This document shows, piece after piece, positions 4,957 through 6,012 of a stretch of 6,012 bases of DNA. The stretch spans positions 1-6,012 of the forward strand of contig JAGHAJ010000134.1 in the NCBI GenBank assembly GCA_021161545.1, read 5' to 3'. Numbering within the stretch: the stretch's first letter is position 1; every line of letters starts with the position of its first letter. Both the position numbers and the translations under genes were made by a program. A model generated the notes under the pieces. The model was not told the origin of the DNA and did no database searches. It worked only from the letters and a program-made list of their open reading frames with translations. Source of the DNA: Synergistota bacterium (GTDB lineage Bacteria; Synergistota; JAGHAJ01).

Positions 4957-6012
4957 TTACGAGCTTTGGTTGAATACTATAGCGAGGTATAGTTGAACTG
5001 CATCATAGAAGTTTAGAGGGTCTTTCCCTGTTAGGGTGCGGATCTTTCGTAAGTGATTATTTACGGTATTTCTGTGGAGATGTGCTGCTTTTGCAGTCTT
5101 ACAGATGTTGAATCCGTTGTTAAAGAATGCAGTAAGTGTTTGAACGAGGTACTCTTTCCCTTCCAGTCCTTTTAGTGTTTCAGTTATAAAGTTCTTCTGG
5201 ATATGGGTAGGTATATTGGTGAGTAGTTCTTCGAATACAAGCTCGTCAATGAAGTAGATATCAGCGCTGTTGTTGAATATTTCACCTATATGCAGTGCTT
5301 TTAGTGCTTCTTGATAGGATATGTGGATACCGTGTATACCCTGATGGTATTTCCCTATACCTACTTTGACAGATGCCTTTCTTATACCTTCAATGTAGCT
5401 CTTTATTCTGCTGAGATAGTGGATTATCCGTGCTTTCTCATCTTTTGATGGGTCTATGTGTTTGAGTATGAAGTAATTATTCCTGATGTTTGAACCAACG
5501 ATATCGCTGCTATTTCTCATGAAACCTCTTATGTCTTTTATGAATTGCTCTCTTTCTGCTTCTTCACTTAGAACGGTATTTTTACCTTTTTGGGAATCTC
5601 CTCTTATGGCTATAACTATCGCTATTCTTGGAAGAGTTAGGTCAAATCCGAGCACTCTGCCACGGTATATCATGGCTTCTTCAGCTTCCTCAAAGTAGCC
5701 GTTTAGGAGATCATTCAAAAACCTCTCCTTTGCAAGTGAACTGAGTCTTATTTCCTTGGTTAGTATGTTCTGTTTTATCATGAGTTCTACAGTCATTTTT
5801 ACAAGTCTTGTGTAGCTCCTTATTTCATCAGGTGGTCCTGTTACTCCGACCACTCCTGCTATCTTTCCGTCTATCTCTATAGGCATATTTATTCCGGGTT
5901 TTGTACCTTCCAACTTTTGGGCAGTTGGTATGTCTATCTCTAATGTCTTACCTGTCTTGATCACGATAGAAGCACCTTCGTGATATGTATCTATTCGTTC
6001 CTTGTCACCGGA
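4957..6012 (-). CDS. CdaR-family sugar-diacid/glycerate-responsive regulator (5' partial)
   Basis: Cytosolic transcription factor; E. coli CdaR is activated by D-glycerate and switches on galactarate, glucarate and glycerate genes. The frame stays open to the window edge: reading upstream of the GTG at 5964 gives S-G-D-K-E-R-I-D-T-Y-H-E-G-A, exactly the conserved stretch of the N-terminal diacid-recognition domain, so the apparent start there is false. The visible 351 residues lack perhaps 35-40 at the N-terminus. Order: sensor domain to about residue 80, including KPGINMPIEIDGKIAGVVGV (38-57); a GGDEF-like CdaR domain about 126-260 with VGIGKYHQGIHG (217-228) and SYQEALKAL (232-240); and a C-terminal PucR/CdaR-type helix-turn-helix, NICKTAKAAHLHRNTVNNHL (302-321) then RKIRTLTGKDPLNFYDAVQL (322-341). 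It is upstream of and co-directional with dctP, 198 bases away, and likely controls it. No hairpin terminator follows, so read-through into dctP is possible. Confidence 0.94.
   Translation of the reverse strand, partial: SGDKERIDTYHEGASIVIKTGKTLEIDIPTAQKLEGTKPGINMPIEIDGKIAGVVGVTGPPDEIRSYTRLVKMTVELMIKQNILTKEIRLSSLAKERFLNDLLNGYFEEAEEAMIYRGRVLGFDLTLPRIAIVIAIRGDSQKGKNTVLSEEAEREQFIKDIRGFMRNSSDIVGSNIRNNYFILKHIDPSKDEKARIIHYLSRIKSYIEGIRKASVKVGIGKYHQGIHGIHISYQEALKALHIGEIFNNSADIYFIDELVFEELLTNIPTHIQKNFITETLKGLEGKEYLVQTLTAFFNNGFNICKTAKAAHLHRNTVNNHLRKIRTLTGKDPLNFYDAVQLYLAIVFNQSS

Noticed and set aside
4940-4960. Terminator after cdaR
   Set aside because: There is a run of six U nine bases after the stop codon, but I could not find a stem before it.
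5957-5970. GTG 5964 as the cdaR start
   Set aside because: The frame continues to the window edge and encodes conserved S-G-D-x-E-R-I...H-E-G-A residues of the sensor domain, so the gene is partial.
1-6012. CRISPR array, tRNA/rRNA, phage or defence system
   Set aside because: No regularly spaced repeats, no cloverleaf or rRNA-like stretch, and no phage or defence gene is visible on either strand.

Overview
The window shows one catabolic operon on the minus strand, read from right to left: a CdaR-type regulator (its N-terminus lies beyond base 6012), the three parts of a TRAP-type secondary transporter (binding protein DctP, small permease DctQ, large permease DctM), and a glycerate 2-kinase. 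Left of the operon, on the plus strand, is the decayed 3' end of an IS256/Mutator-family insertion sequence.

Region by region: 1-360 holds the broken transposase and a probable IS terminal repeat. Bases 361-441 hold nothing I can name. Bases 442-1782 are the kinase. Bases 1783-1841 are a short gap with a strong hairpin. Bases 1842-3188 are DctM, overlapping DctQ (3172-3690). A 27-base gap separates DctQ from DctP (3718-4758). Bases 4759-4956 are the only sizeable non-coding gap inside the cluster; it holds a candidate sigma-70 promoter, a near-palindrome just upstream of it, and a roughly 100-base leader with two strong Shine-Dalgarno sequences. Bases 4957-6012 are CdaR.

How the genes fit together: in E. 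coli, CdaR responds to D-glycerate and activates sugar-diacid genes whose pathway ends in glycerate kinase. Here the same kind of sensor sits directly upstream of a Na+/H+-driven solute importer and a glycerate 2-kinase, with no aldarate dehydratase or aldolase in view. The simplest reading is a compact module that senses D-glycerate (or a close precursor), imports it, and phosphorylates it to 2-phosphoglycerate for lower glycolysis. The substrate is inferred from context and is not proven by the sequence.

Organism: a bacterium with low-to-moderate GC, frequent AGA/AGG arginine and ATA isoleucine codons, strong AGGAGGTG ribosome binding sites and non-ATG starts. With TRAP/CdaR/MOFRL-kinase content, this suggests an anaerobic, possibly thermophilic lineage such as Synergistota, Thermotogota or thermophilic Firmicutes. 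I cannot place it further. I found no RNA gene, CRISPR array, or defence or otherwise novel system.
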